Below, piece after piece: positions 17,367 through 26,258 of a stretch of 64,000 bases of DNA. Position numbers and translations under genes: made by a program. The stretch's first letter is position 1, and the number at the start of each line of letters is the position of its first letter. Source of the DNA: Polaribacter marinaquae (GTDB taxonomy: Bacteria; Bacteroidota; Bacteroidia; Flavobacteriales; Flavobacteriaceae). The DNA lies in assembly GCF_038019025.1 (NCBI RefSeq), contig NZ_CP150496.1, forward strand, positions 1,306,001 to 1,370,000, written 5' to 3'. The notes beneath the pieces are model-generated. The model did no database searches and was not told the origin of the DNA. It saw nothing but the letters and a program-made list of their open reading frames with translations.

Positions 17367-19772
17367 TTAACTTCTGTTAAAAATCTTTCCAAACCAAGAT
17401 TTCCCTTGCTCTTCTTCAGCTAAATAACCATAACCATAGCCACCGTATCCGTAACCATAACCATAACTTCTCTTAGGGTCTGTGTCATTTAAAACGATAG
17501 ACATATTAGGTAAACGCTTATTTTTATAAAGTTCTTGAGGTACCGCTAATAAACGTTTATCTAAATAATTTGCTCTAACAATATATAAGAACATATCTGC
17601 ATACTTAGAGATTAGCAAAGTATCTGTAACTAAATTAACAGGTGCAGTATCTACTACAACATAATCATAATCTTGTTCTGTATCAATTTCTTCAAATAAA
17701 TTCTTCACATTATCACCACTTAATAATTCAGCAGGATTTGGAGGTATTGCTCCAGAAGAAATAATATCTAATGTTGGCGCCTGTGGAATTTGAAACTTTA
17801 ATTCGTCTAGTGTCAAGTCGTTACTTGTAATATAATTTGTTACACCTTTTTTACTTTCTAAACCTAAATATTCGGTAACCTTTGGTGCTCTTAAATCCAT
17901 TCCAATTAATAGAACTTTTTTACCAGACAATGCAAGTGTAGCAGAAAGGTTTATCGAAATAAATGACTTCCCTTCTCCACTTGTTGTAGAAGTAATAAAT
18001 ATAAATTTCTTAGAACCTTTTTTACTCGCTAACATAAAATCTAAATTAGTTCTAACCAAACGGAAAGCTTCGGAACCACTAGAACGAGCATCACTACCGA
18101 CAATAACTTTTTCTTTAGATTCAGATCTAGGTATGTCACCTAAAAAAGGAACTGTTAATGCACTTTCGATATCTTTTTTACTATGTACCTTTGTATCTAA
18201 AAGATTTCTTAAATAAATTATGATAAAAGGAATAATTAAACCTAATAATATTGCCCCTAAATAAATTATTTTTCTTTTAGGAGATACAGGAACTCCTGAA
18301 CTATATGCAACATCAATAATTTTAGCGTTTGGGACAGTTACTGCAAGAGAAATGGCAGTTTCTTCTTTTTTCTTTAATAAATAAGAATATAAGCCAGATA
18401 TAATCTCTTGTTCTCTTTCAATATCGATATAACCTCTTTCTAACAAAGGTATTGTCGAAACTTTATAATTTACTTTATTGGCTTCTTTATTGATCTGATT
18501 GTATTGTGTTTCTAAAGATGTTATTAAATTTGAAATACTTTGTTTTAAATTAATTTTAAGGATTTCAATTTCTTTATTATACTGTATAATTTGCGGATTT
18601 TTACTTCCTGCATTTACACTTAATCTATTTTTTAGTAAAACTAAATCATTAAATTGCTTAATTGACTCAGCTATCGATGCATCTGAAAATCCTAAATTTT
18701 GTGGTAAAGTTTCATTGTTACTAGAATTTTTTCTAATGTTTTGATAAACTCCTTTTGCTATTTCAAGTTCTGTTTTTATTGCAATTAATTTCTCATTATT
18801 TGCATTAGCTGTGGCTAAAGCCAACTCACCTTCACCAGAAAGACCTGTAATATTATTATCAGTTTTAAAATCTTTAACTTTGTCTTGTATCGCGCTTAAA
18901 TCTCTACCAATAGCCTCCAATCGGTCATCTATAAAATCTTTAGTTTTCTGTGATACTTCACTTTTATCAGAAATAGCGTCTAAATTATACTGCTTTACCA
19001 ATTCATCTAAAAAATCTTCTGCTTTTTCTTGAATTGGATACGTGATAGATAAATCTAATACACTCGCATTTTTATTAACAGGAGAAATATTTACAGCTTT
19101 TTTAAATTTATCAATTATTTTATCCCTTCTTATAATTGTTATAAGAATTTCGTTTAGTGCCTCGTTAAACGTCTTTTGTTTTTCAATAATAAACTCACCT
19201 AAATCTGAAAAAACTTTTTCTTTAAACTGATGCTTAGATATAATTCCTCCTTGAAGATTTTTTAAATCATAAGTATCATTGGAAGTAAAACCGATTATAA
19301 AAGAAGTATCTTTTCTACGTTTTAAAAAATCTTGATTAAAACTTTTCAATATAAGATTTACAGGATTACTAGCTCCATATATCTCTGACCTTTTTACTCT
19401 TCCTTCCCTAGAATAGATTGTTGTAAGATTTAAAGAATCAACAACAGTTCCTATGATTTTTCTTGATTTTAAAATTTCAATTTCATTATCAGTATTATTT
19501 GCAGAACTTCCACCAACAATCCCCATATCTTTAAAAGCTTCCAACTCTTTAGAGATACCCGATTTTTGATTATCTTTTATTAAAATTGATGCTGAAGCAC
19601 TATATTCTGGTGTACTATACCTTAAATATAAAAATGCCAAAATAAATGAAACAAAAACACCTAATACAAACCATTTCCAATGATAGATATATTTTTCAAT
19701 CTCTTCTCTAATATTAATTGTTTCAGTTGATTCATCAATATTTAATGAATTACTATCTTTGTGTATTTGCAT
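17367..19772 (-). CDS. wzc: Polysaccharide biosynthesis tyrosine autokinase (Wzc type)
   Basis: An inner membrane polysaccharide co-polymerase fused to a bacterial tyrosine kinase. It sets chain length and gates export with Wza. The 801 residues comprise an N-terminal Wzz domain with a membrane segment (about 34-50), a long periplasmic coiled-coil region, a second membrane segment (about 495-520) and the kinase domain. The latter has Walker A TSGEGKS (about residue 597), Walker A' VLLIGMDLRAP and Walker B YVVVDTAPV. The C-terminus carries the autophosphorylated tyrosine cluster as a Tyr-Gly ladder (YGYGYGYGGYGYGY). wza ends three bases before this start; the opposing phosphatase gene is convergent. 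It is the last gene of the leftward cluster. Confidence 0.95.
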   Translation of the reverse strand: MQIHKDSNSLNIDESTETINIREEIEKYIYHWKWFVLGVFVSFILAFLYLRYSTPEYSASASILIKDNQKSGISKELEAFKDMGIVGGSSANNTDNEIEILKSRKIIGTVVDSLNLTTIYSREGRVKRSEIYGASNPVNLILKSFNQDFLKRRKDTSFIIGFTSNDTYDLKNLQGGIISKHQFKEKVFSDLGEFIIEKQKTFNEALNEILITIIRRDKIIDKFKKAVNISPVNKNASVLDLSITYPIQEKAEDFLDELVKQYNLDAISDKSEVSQKTKDFIDDRLEAIGRDLSAIQDKVKDFKTDNNITGLSGEGELALATANANNEKLIAIKTELEIAKGVYQNIRKNSSNNETLPQNLGFSDASIAESIKQFNDLVLLKNRLSVNAGSKNPQIIQYNKEIEILKINLKQSISNLITSLETQYNQINKEANKVNYKVSTIPLLERGYIDIEREQEIISGLYSYLLKKKEETAISLAVTVPNAKIIDVAYSSGVPVSPKRKIIYLGAILLGLIIPFIIIYLRNLLDTKVHSKKDIESALTVPFLGDIPRSESKEKVIVGSDARSSGSEAFRLVRTNLDFMLASKKGSKKFIFITSTTSGEGKSFISINLSATLALSGKKVLLIGMDLRAPKVTEYLGLESKKGVTNYITSNDLTLDELKFQIPQAPTLDIISSGAIPPNPAELLSGDNVKNLFEEIDTEQDYDYVVVDTAPVNLVTDTLLISKYADMFLYIVRANYLDKRLLAVPQELYKNKRLPNMSIVLNDTDPKRSYGYGYGYGGYGYGYLAEEEQGKSWFGKIFNRS

Positions 19773-19775
19773 TTT

Positions 19776-20543
19776 TTACCTTGTTAAAAGAGATACTATT
19801 GTTATGATTAAACCTGTAACCGATATAAATAAACTCGTATTTGTATTAGAAGAAGCGGATTGAATTCTCGCATAATTATGCTCAACATAAACGGCATCAT
19901 TTTGCTGAAGATAATAAACTGGCGAAGTCAAAGTTTTATTGGAAGTAAGGTCTACAAAATACTTATTTTTTTGATTATTTTCTTCTCTAATCACCATCAC
20001 ATTTTTTCTTTTACCAGAAATATTTAAATCACCTGCTAAACCTATAGCATCCAAAATACTAACACGTTCGTTTGGTATTGTATACGTTCCTGGCTTCTTA
20101 ACATCTCCATATACAGAAATTTTAAAATTAGAAATACGAATATTTACCGTTGGATTTTTAATATAATCTGGATCTAATTTATTATCAAATAACTCAAGGG
20201 CTTCTTCTCTTGTTAGTCCACCTAATTTTAATTTACCCAATACAGGAAAATCAATTTCTCCTTTACTATCTATCAAATAAGTTTGTTGCCTTGGTTGCCC
20301 AACAGCAGAATTTGATGTTCCAAACGATGCTACTGGCAAATTGAAGGGTTTAGTTGCTTCTAAATCATCAGAAGATATTGTAATTTGCAACAGGTCATCT
20401 GGTTTAAAAATTGTTTGAAATTTGTTACTCACCTTACTTTGATCTACTTCATCAAATTGAAAATAGGCAATATCTTTATTTGAAACACATGCTGATGCGG
20501 TTATAATTAGATAAAGTAAAAAAATAAATTTAATCTTATTCAT
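19776..20543 (-). CDS. wza: Polysaccharide export lipoprotein (Wza/Poly_export type)
   Basis: A periplasmic/outer membrane lipoprotein of the polysaccharide export family that forms the exit channel or its periplasmic collar. It has 255 residues with a lipoprotein signal (LIITASAC, Cys19), a Poly_export domain (DDLLQITISSDD), and an SLBB domain with ISVYGDVKKPGTYTIPNERVSILDAIGLAGD. A hydrophobic C-terminal helix (about 232-252) may span the outer membrane as in Wza. It is shorter than E. coli Wza (about 380), as is usual in Bacteroidota. It is partnered with wzc immediately downstream. Confidence 0.92.
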   Translation of the reverse strand: MNKIKFIFLLYLIITASACVSNKDIAYFQFDEVDQSKVSNKFQTIFKPDDLLQITISSDDLEATKPFNLPVASFGTSNSAVGQPRQQTYLIDSKGEIDFPVLGKLKLGGLTREEALELFDNKLDPDYIKNPTVNIRISNFKISVYGDVKKPGTYTIPNERVSILDAIGLAGDLNISGKRKNVMVIREENNQKNKYFVDLTSNKTLTSPVYYLQQNDAVYVEHNYARIQSASSNTNTSLFISVTGLIITIVSLLTR

Positions 20544-20580
20544 GTAAATTTTTTTTCAAAAATAATATAAAAATCAAATA

Positions 20581-22476
20581 CTAACTAACATTATCTAATT
20601 TTTCAAATTCAGAATTATTTGATACGTATTCTGGTACTAAATCTTTCATAACAGCTACTAAATCACTATTGTTTAAATCACTAAAAGTAGTTGTTAATTC
20701 TTCAATTTTAGGTTTGATCTCTTTTGCATCAATTTTTTGAGTCTTGGCAATCATAATTTTTTCATGATAGGTTTTGATTGTGTTCTCTCCATTTGCCAAT
20801 AACTCTTCATATAATTTTTCTCCAGGTCTTAAACCTGTAATTTTTATGTCAATATCTTCTGGATATTTCAATCCAGATAAATAAATCATTCTTTTTGCTA
20901 TTTCAAAAATCTTTACAGATTTACCCATATCAAAGATATAAATCTCTCCTCCTTTCCCCATAGTACCAGCTTCTAAAACCAAACTACAAGCCTCTGGAAT
21001 CGTCATAAAATACCTTGTAATCTCTTTATGAGTAACCGTTAAAGGACCTCCTACTTCAATTTGCCTTTTAAATAACGGAATTACAGAACCATTAGAACCT
21101 AGCACATTTCCAAACCTAGTAATTGTAAATTTGGTTTTTTTAGCCTTTTTACTAACACAACTCACATATAACTCGGCTATTCTTTTCGATGCTCCCATTA
21201 CGTTTGTAGGATTAACCGCTTTATCTGTAGAAACCATTACAAACCTTTCTATTTTGTTTTCAATAGCTAAATCTGCTAAATTTTTTGTTCCTAAAACATT
21301 CACCTTTATTGCTTCGTAAGGAGATTTTTCCATTAAAGGAACATGCTTATATGCAGCAGCATGAAAAATTCTTTGAGGCTTGTATTTTTTAAAAATTCTT
21401 GAAATCTTAAATTTATCTCTTACATCAGAAACAATAGCAACAAAATTGGTAACACCTTTCTGAATTAGTTCTTGCTGTAAATCATACAAGGGTGACTCGG
21501 CTTGATCAATTAAAACAATCAATTTACAATTATAAAGACTTAACTGTCTAGAAATTTCACTTCCGATAGAACCTGCTGCCCCAGAAACCAAAATCACTTT
21601 ACCTTCTACTTCTCTTTGTACAATGGGGTTATCAATTAGAATTTGTTCTCTATCTAATAAATCTTCTATATTTACTTGCTTAATTTGATTTGCTTGTAAA
21701 TCTCCATCAATCCACTTAGTTAAAGGTGGTACAATTTTAACTTCAACATTTAGTTTTATTAAACTATCTGTTATTTCTAATAACCTACTTGGTTTAATCT
21801 TCTGAATGGAAATAATAACTTCTGTAATATCGTGCTTATCTATAAAGCTTTGATCTATCATAGATATATCATAAACACGTATTCTATCAATTTTTTTGTT
21901 TACTTTATTTTTATCATCATCAATAAATCCTAAAATTTGGTAACTTCCTTTTCTTTCTCTATTTAAAGCTCCGTAAGTTATAATTCCAGAATCACCAGCA
22001 CCATAAATTAAAGCGTTTGTAATCGTATCTAACTCAGTTGATATAATTTCAAAAAATGCTTTAAATACATACCTACTAATAATTAATACAAAAACAGAAA
22101 CTAAGTAATGTATTAATATGATAGAATTTGGAATTGTAAAAGATGGATAAATCTTAAATAATTTATTAAAAACTACGATAAAACTTAAACTAAGACTTAA
22201 AATAGTTACACCTATAAAAACGTTAAAAACATCTTTTGTTCCTGTATGTCTAATAACCCCTTTATAAGAACCAATGATTAAAAAACTTAATGCTGAAATT
22301 ATAACGACAATTGTTAGTTGTGGAATAATTTTATTTATATCAAAATTGAAACTTATATCAAGCCTTATAGAATACGCTAAGATAAAAGACAAACAAATAA
22401 GAAGAATATCTATTGCAAAAACTACCCATTTAGAGGCATATTTATTTAATGCTTTTAAAAAAAAATTTCTTATCAT
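20581..22476 (-). CDS. Membrane-bound UDP-GlcNAc 4,6-dehydratase (WbpM/PglF/CapD type)
   Basis: Makes UDP-4-keto-6-deoxy-HexNAc, the first step to QuiNAc, FucNAc, bacillosamine and related sugars. It has 631 residues: four or five membrane segments (about 12-150), a CoA-binding-like Rossmann domain (IYGAGDSGI) and the catalytic extended SDR domain with LVSGAAGSIGSEISRQL, HAAAYKHVPLMEKSP, VSTDKAVNPTNVMGASKR and GLRPGEKLYEELL. The Met of MGASKR replaces the SDR tyrosine, which marks this inverting or membrane-bound class. The WbpV-like reductase and WecA-like transferase a few genes upstream suggest it feeds the initiating sugar. Confidence 0.9.
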   Translation of the reverse strand: MIRNFFLKALNKYASKWVVFAIDILLICLSFILAYSIRLDISFNFDINKIIPQLTIVVIISALSFLIIGSYKGVIRHTGTKDVFNVFIGVTILSLSLSFIVVFNKLFKIYPSFTIPNSIILIHYLVSVFVLIISRYVFKAFFEIISTELDTITNALIYGAGDSGIITYGALNRERKGSYQILGFIDDDKNKVNKKIDRIRVYDISMIDQSFIDKHDITEVIISIQKIKPSRLLEITDSLIKLNVEVKIVPPLTKWIDGDLQANQIKQVNIEDLLDREQILIDNPIVQREVEGKVILVSGAAGSIGSEISRQLSLYNCKLIVLIDQAESPLYDLQQELIQKGVTNFVAIVSDVRDKFKISRIFKKYKPQRIFHAAAYKHVPLMEKSPYEAIKVNVLGTKNLADLAIENKIERFVMVSTDKAVNPTNVMGASKRIAELYVSCVSKKAKKTKFTITRFGNVLGSNGSVIPLFKRQIEVGGPLTVTHKEITRYFMTIPEACSLVLEAGTMGKGGEIYIFDMGKSVKIFEIAKRMIYLSGLKYPEDIDIKITGLRPGEKLYEELLANGENTIKTYHEKIMIAKTQKIDAKEIKPKIEELTTTFSDLNNSDLVAVMKDLVPEYVSNNSEFEKLDNVS

Positions 22477-22501
22477 TATTTTTAGGATATAAAAAACGAA
22501 T

Positions 22502-23608
22502 TTACAAAAATTTCTGAATTGAATTTGATATTCTCTTAAAATCGATTTTTGTTAAATTGGCGCTAGATGGCAAACATAAACCTTTTTTAAATAAGTTCTC
22601 GGCAACATTTCCTCCGTAATAAGCACAATTCTTAAAAATTGGTTGTAAATGCAAGGGTTTCCAAAGCGGTCTTGATTCGATATTATCTTTTTCTAATTGA
22701 TCTCGTAATTCTTTAAAAGTAAATTTTAATGTTTTAAAATTAATTAAAATACAACTCAACCAATGATTTGACTTCATAAAATCATCGTTTTCTTTGAATA
22801 AAGAAACACCTTTAACAACTTCTAAAAGCCTTTTATAATTTTGATGATTCGCAATTCTTGCACTTACATAATCATTTAAATAACTTAATTCTTCAGTACC
22901 AATAAAGGCAGATAGAATACCCATTCTATAGTTAAAACCTAACCTAGAGTGTGAATAGTATTCTGATTTATCTTTAGCTTGCGTTGCCAAAAAAATAGCT
23001 TCTTCTTTTTCTTCTATGGAATTACATATTAATACGCCTCCGCCAAATGATGATACTATTTTATTATTATTAAAAGAAAAGATACTAAAATCTCCAAAAG
23101 TACCACATTTTTGTTCTTTATACATTGAACCTAGTGCTTCCGCAGCATCTTCAATTAAAATTATTTGATACTTTTTTGCAATAGCCACAATTTCTTCAAT
23201 TTTACATGGCATACCATACAAATGAACGATAATAATTGCTTTAGGCTTTTTCCCGTTGGCAATTCTGTCTTTAATTGCTCGTTCTAAGTGCTTCGGACAA
23301 ATATTCCAAGTATCTGACTCACTATCAATAAAAACTGGTTTTGCTTTTTGATATAAAATAGGATTTGCCGTTGCAACATAGGTAAAAGATTGACATAAAA
23401 CCTCATCTCCTTCTGTAACTCCGCTTAAAATTAAAGCTAAATGAATAGCAGAAGTCCCGGAATTTAGAGCTACAACATGTTTTTTTGCTCCAAGGTATTT
23501 TTCGAGTTTACCTTCAAAATCAGCAATAACATTATAATTAGTAGTATTTATTTCTGAAGGTAAATCCACAGAGATATTACTACTCGAAAGCGCTATTCTT
23601 TTACTCAT
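22502..23608 (-). CDS. DegT/DnrJ/EryC1/StrS-type sugar aminotransferase
   Basis: A PLP enzyme that aminates a nucleotide-linked keto sugar, 368 residues. Motifs include the cofactor-binding ALNSGTSAIHLAL, VHLYGMPC, IEDAAEALGS and the probable PLP lysine in FSFNNNKIVSSFGGG, with the family signature RLGFNYRMG. A likely substrate is the 4-keto product of the neighbouring WbpM/PglF-type dehydratase (as PglE does), giving a 4-amino-4,6-dideoxy sugar; this rests on context. Its 5' end overlaps the preceding transferase gene by eight bases, so translation is probably coupled. No dedicated acetyltransferase sits beside it; the hexapeptide acyltransferase at 29448-30029 could do that job. Confidence 0.9.
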   Translation of the reverse strand: MSKRIALSSSNISVDLPSEINTTNYNVIADFEGKLEKYLGAKKHVVALNSGTSAIHLALILSGVTEGDEVLCQSFTYVATANPILYQKAKPVFIDSESDTWNICPKHLERAIKDRIANGKKPKAIIIVHLYGMPCKIEEIVAIAKKYQIILIEDAAEALGSMYKEQKCGTFGDFSIFSFNNNKIVSSFGGGVLICNSIEEKEEAIFLATQAKDKSEYYSHSRLGFNYRMGILSAFIGTEELSYLNDYVSARIANHQNYKRLLEVVKGVSLFKENDDFMKSNHWLSCILINFKTLKFTFKELRDQLEKDNIESRPLWKPLHLQPIFKNCAYYGGNVAENLFKKGLCLPSSANLTKIDFKRISNSIQKFL

Positions 23609-24572
23609 TTTTTAAAGCTAAATCTTGTTTTATTTTCCTAAACAAAAATATGTAACCCAAGATAAAAATAAATATTAATGCAAAAAAAACGATAAACTGT
23701 ATTGACAATTTTAGATTATACGTTTTATAAACTATAAAATTAACAAGCAATTGCAGTATTGCATAAATACCCGCAACCTTTAAATGAGAAATTTTATAAA
23801 CATCTACTAATTTTTGATAAATATGATGCCTATGTGGATCGAAAATGCTTTCTTTTGTAAAAATTTTACGGTACAGCAACGTATTTCCAGCATCGGCTCC
23901 GTAAACAATTATTATCAATAAGATTAATGGTGATGCTAATTTTATTGCCATTAAAAAACCTACAAAATACATAAATAACCCTATTGCTATACTACCTATA
24001 TCCCCTGCAAAAAACAGTGCTTTTCTTCTAAAATTATAATATCCAAAAATAACCAAGGATATTGCTGTATATATTAACAAATTATTATCGACAATATTTT
24101 CAGTATTATTAATCATAAACAACCCCGAGATCACTGCTAAAGAATATAAGCCCGTTATGCCATTAATACCATCCATAAAATTGAACATATTTACAACTCC
24201 AATGCCTAAAAACAAGAATGAAACATATAAATAAATTGGAGAAAAAGGGTAATCAACTTGATATAAAATTAAAAAGACACCTAAAAACTGAAAAGGAAAT
24301 CTAATTTTAGAGCTTAAGGTATAAATATCATCTAAAAAGCTAATCACTGAAATCAAAAATACGCCTAAAACAAAATAAGGGTATTGATAATCGTTTAAAA
24401 TAAAAAACAATAGAATGGCAATCGGAAAAATAATTCCGCCACCTCTAACAGTAATTTTTGTATGAGAACTTCTTTGATTTGGTTTATCAATTATCTTAAA
24501 TTTAATTGCTAGTTTTAAGTATACATAAGACAATATTGCTAAAAGTAATGTAACAAGTACGTAGATTTTCAT
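23601..24572 (-). CDS. Undecaprenyl-phosphate HexNAc-1-phosphate transferase, WecA/WbpL-like (GT4-MraY family)
   Basis: A polytopic enzyme that starts the repeat unit by moving a sugar-1-phosphate from UDP to undecaprenyl phosphate. The 323 residues contain about ten membrane segments. It shows the early DKPNQRSSHTKITVRGGGI loop, the Asp motif VSFLDD/ISFLDDIYTL, NMFNFMDGINGITG and the cytoplasmic HRHHIYQKL motif typical of WecA and WbpL. It lies six bases after the WbpV-like reductase gene and overlaps the aminotransferase gene. In P. aeruginosa WbpL pairs with WbpV and WbpM in the same way, which suggests initiation with QuiNAc or FucNAc, or an amino derivative. Confidence 0.88.
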   Translation of the reverse strand: MKIYVLVTLLLAILSYVYLKLAIKFKIIDKPNQRSSHTKITVRGGGIIFPIAILLFFILNDYQYPYFVLGVFLISVISFLDDIYTLSSKIRFPFQFLGVFLILYQVDYPFSPIYLYVSFLFLGIGVVNMFNFMDGINGITGLYSLAVISGLFMINNTENIVDNNLLIYTAISLVIFGYYNFRRKALFFAGDIGSIAIGLFMYFVGFLMAIKLASPLILLIIIVYGADAGNTLLYRKIFTKESIFDPHRHHIYQKLVDVYKISHLKVAGIYAILQLLVNFIVYKTYNLKLSIQFIVFFALIFIFILGYIFLFRKIKQDLALKNE

Positions 24573-24577
24573 AAATA

Positions 24578-25501
24578 TTAAAATGATGCTATCGTTTTTT
24601 CTATTCCTTTTTCTGCGGATAAAGGTAATTCTTTTTCTATCCGATTTTTAATTTTTTGATTAGAAACAACATAGTTTTCTGTTAACTTTTGTAACCTTTC
24701 CGAATTTATTGGTAAAGGTAAGATGTCACCTAATTTGGCTAAAGTGCTCACTAAAAACTTAGGCGTCTTCAAAATTTTAGCAGGTTTATTTGTAACCTCT
24801 CCCATTATTTTCACCAAATCTTTTGTGGATAGTGATTCATTATCGGCAACATTATAAACTCCCGATTCTATATTAGTGTTATCTATTAATTCATTAATCA
24901 CAAAACACAAATTTTCTACTGAAACAAAAGATCTTTTATTTTCATATTTACCAAAAGGATAAGGAATTCCTTTAGACACAAAACTGTATAGCAGATTTAA
25001 GTTTCCTTTATTATTTGGCCCATGAATCATACAAGGTCTTAATATGTACACCCTCTTACCATCCGGTATCTCTTTAGATAATATATATTTTTCTGCTGCT
25101 AATTTAGATTTTCCATACACCGTTACTGGATTTGGTGTTACTTCTTCGGTTAGAACACCTTCTACTTCATCTGCAGCTGCTTTTACAGAACTCATATAAA
25201 TAAAAATTTCACATTCACTTTTTAAAAATTGGTTAAACAAAGTTTTTGTTAACTCTGAATTTACTTCAAAGTACTCTTTATCTTCTGATGTTTTCTTTAA
25301 ATCGTGTGCTTTACCTGCTAAATGGATAAAACTCTTAGCTTGGTTCAATTTTTCTAAACTTAAAGTTTCATAACTTAGTTCATCTTTAGTCGGGTTTCTA
25401 GAGACACCCGTAGTCTCTTTTTTCTTTTGGACTAAATAATCGGTCAAATTAAGTCCTACAAATCCTTTGTTACCTGTTATTATATGAGTATTTTTATTCA
25501 A
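24578..25501 (-). CDS. NAD-dependent epimerase/reductase, WbpV-like
   Basis: An extended SDR of 307 residues. It has the glycine-rich motif TGNKGFVGLNL, FIHLAGKAHD, the Ser of MSSVKAAA, the YGKSKLAAEKY catalytic Tyr-Lys pair and RPCMIHGPNNKGNL. This pattern fits WbpV and related enzymes that reduce UDP-4-keto-6-deoxy-GlcNAc at C4 to UDP-QuiNAc or UDP-FucNAc. The exact product is inferred from the adjacent WecA-like transferase and the WbpM-type dehydratase. It is packed tightly with the GT2 gene before it and the WecA-like gene after it. Confidence 0.82.
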   Translation of the reverse strand: MNKNTHIITGNKGFVGLNLTDYLVQKKKETTGVSRNPTKDELSYETLSLEKLNQAKSFIHLAGKAHDLKKTSEDKEYFEVNSELTKTLFNQFLKSECEIFIYMSSVKAAADEVEGVLTEEVTPNPVTVYGKSKLAAEKYILSKEIPDGKRVYILRPCMIHGPNNKGNLNLLYSFVSKGIPYPFGKYENKRSFVSVENLCFVINELIDNTNIESGVYNVADNESLSTKDLVKIMGEVTNKPAKILKTPKFLVSTLAKLGDILPLPINSERLQKLTENYVVSNQKIKNRIEKELPLSAEKGIEKTIASF

Positions 25502-25502
25502 A

Positions 25503-26252
25503 CTAATTCTTTTTTAAAAAACCGATTACTTTCCAAAAACCTCTTAATTGTACTTTTAAGTAACTGAATTTTATATTATTTCTAGACAATGCTATTTTTA
25601 TCTCTTTAGAGATTAATTGATAACTACTAACTCCAGAACTACTTACACCACCTATCAACATAGAAGTAGTAGTAATATTAGAAAATTTCCAAGAGATGTT
25701 CTCTTTTAAGAAAAAACGCGTAATTAATTCGTAATCTGCTCCAATGGTAAAATCTAAATGGTATAATCCATATTTACCAAATAAACCTCTTTTAAAAAAA
25801 ATAGCTGGATGCGCTGGCATAAAGCCTATTTTTAATTTCTCTGGATTCCAATTTTTTGCAGAGTATTTTCTGACCGTTTTTCCTTCTTCATTAAATTGTA
25901 AAATATTACCTACAGAGGCATCTATATTTGGATTATCCATATGAAAATTAGCTACATTTTCTAGCACTTTTTCATCTGTAAAAATATCATCAGAATTTAA
26001 AACCCCCACTAGATCACCTGTAGCAATTGCAATCCCTTTATTCATAGCATCGTACAAACCTTTATCTGGTTCAGATACCCATTTAGACACTATAGATTCG
26101 TATTTCTTTACCAAATCTATAGTAGCATCTTTAGAGCCACCATCTACAACAATATATTCAACATTTTTATAGGATTGCCTTAGTACAGATTGAAATGTTT
26201 TTTCAATAGTCTTCTCGCTATTGTAACAGACTGTTATTATAGAAATTTTCAT
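25503..26252 (-). CDS. Family 2 glycosyltransferase
   Basis: A soluble GT-A enzyme of 249 residues that adds one sugar to the lipid-linked repeat unit at the inner membrane face. It has ISIITVCYNSEKTI at the N-terminus, VEYIVVDGGSKDATID, DKGLYDAMNKGIA and the metal-binding VLNSDD, then HPAIFFKRG and the acceptor-side GADYELITRF. This is the WcaA/WaaE-like subclass. Donor and acceptor are unknown. One base separates it from the next gene and six from the previous one. Confidence 0.9.
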   Translation of the reverse strand: MKISIITVCYNSEKTIEKTFQSVLRQSYKNVEYIVVDGGSKDATIDLVKKYESIVSKWVSEPDKGLYDAMNKGIAIATGDLVGVLNSDDIFTDEKVLENVANFHMDNPNIDASVGNILQFNEEGKTVRKYSAKNWNPEKLKIGFMPAHPAIFFKRGLFGKYGLYHLDFTIGADYELITRFFLKENISWKFSNITTTSMLIGGVSSSGVSSYQLISKEIKIALSRNNIKFSYLKVQLRGFWKVIGFLKKN

Positions 26253-26258
26253 AATGAA

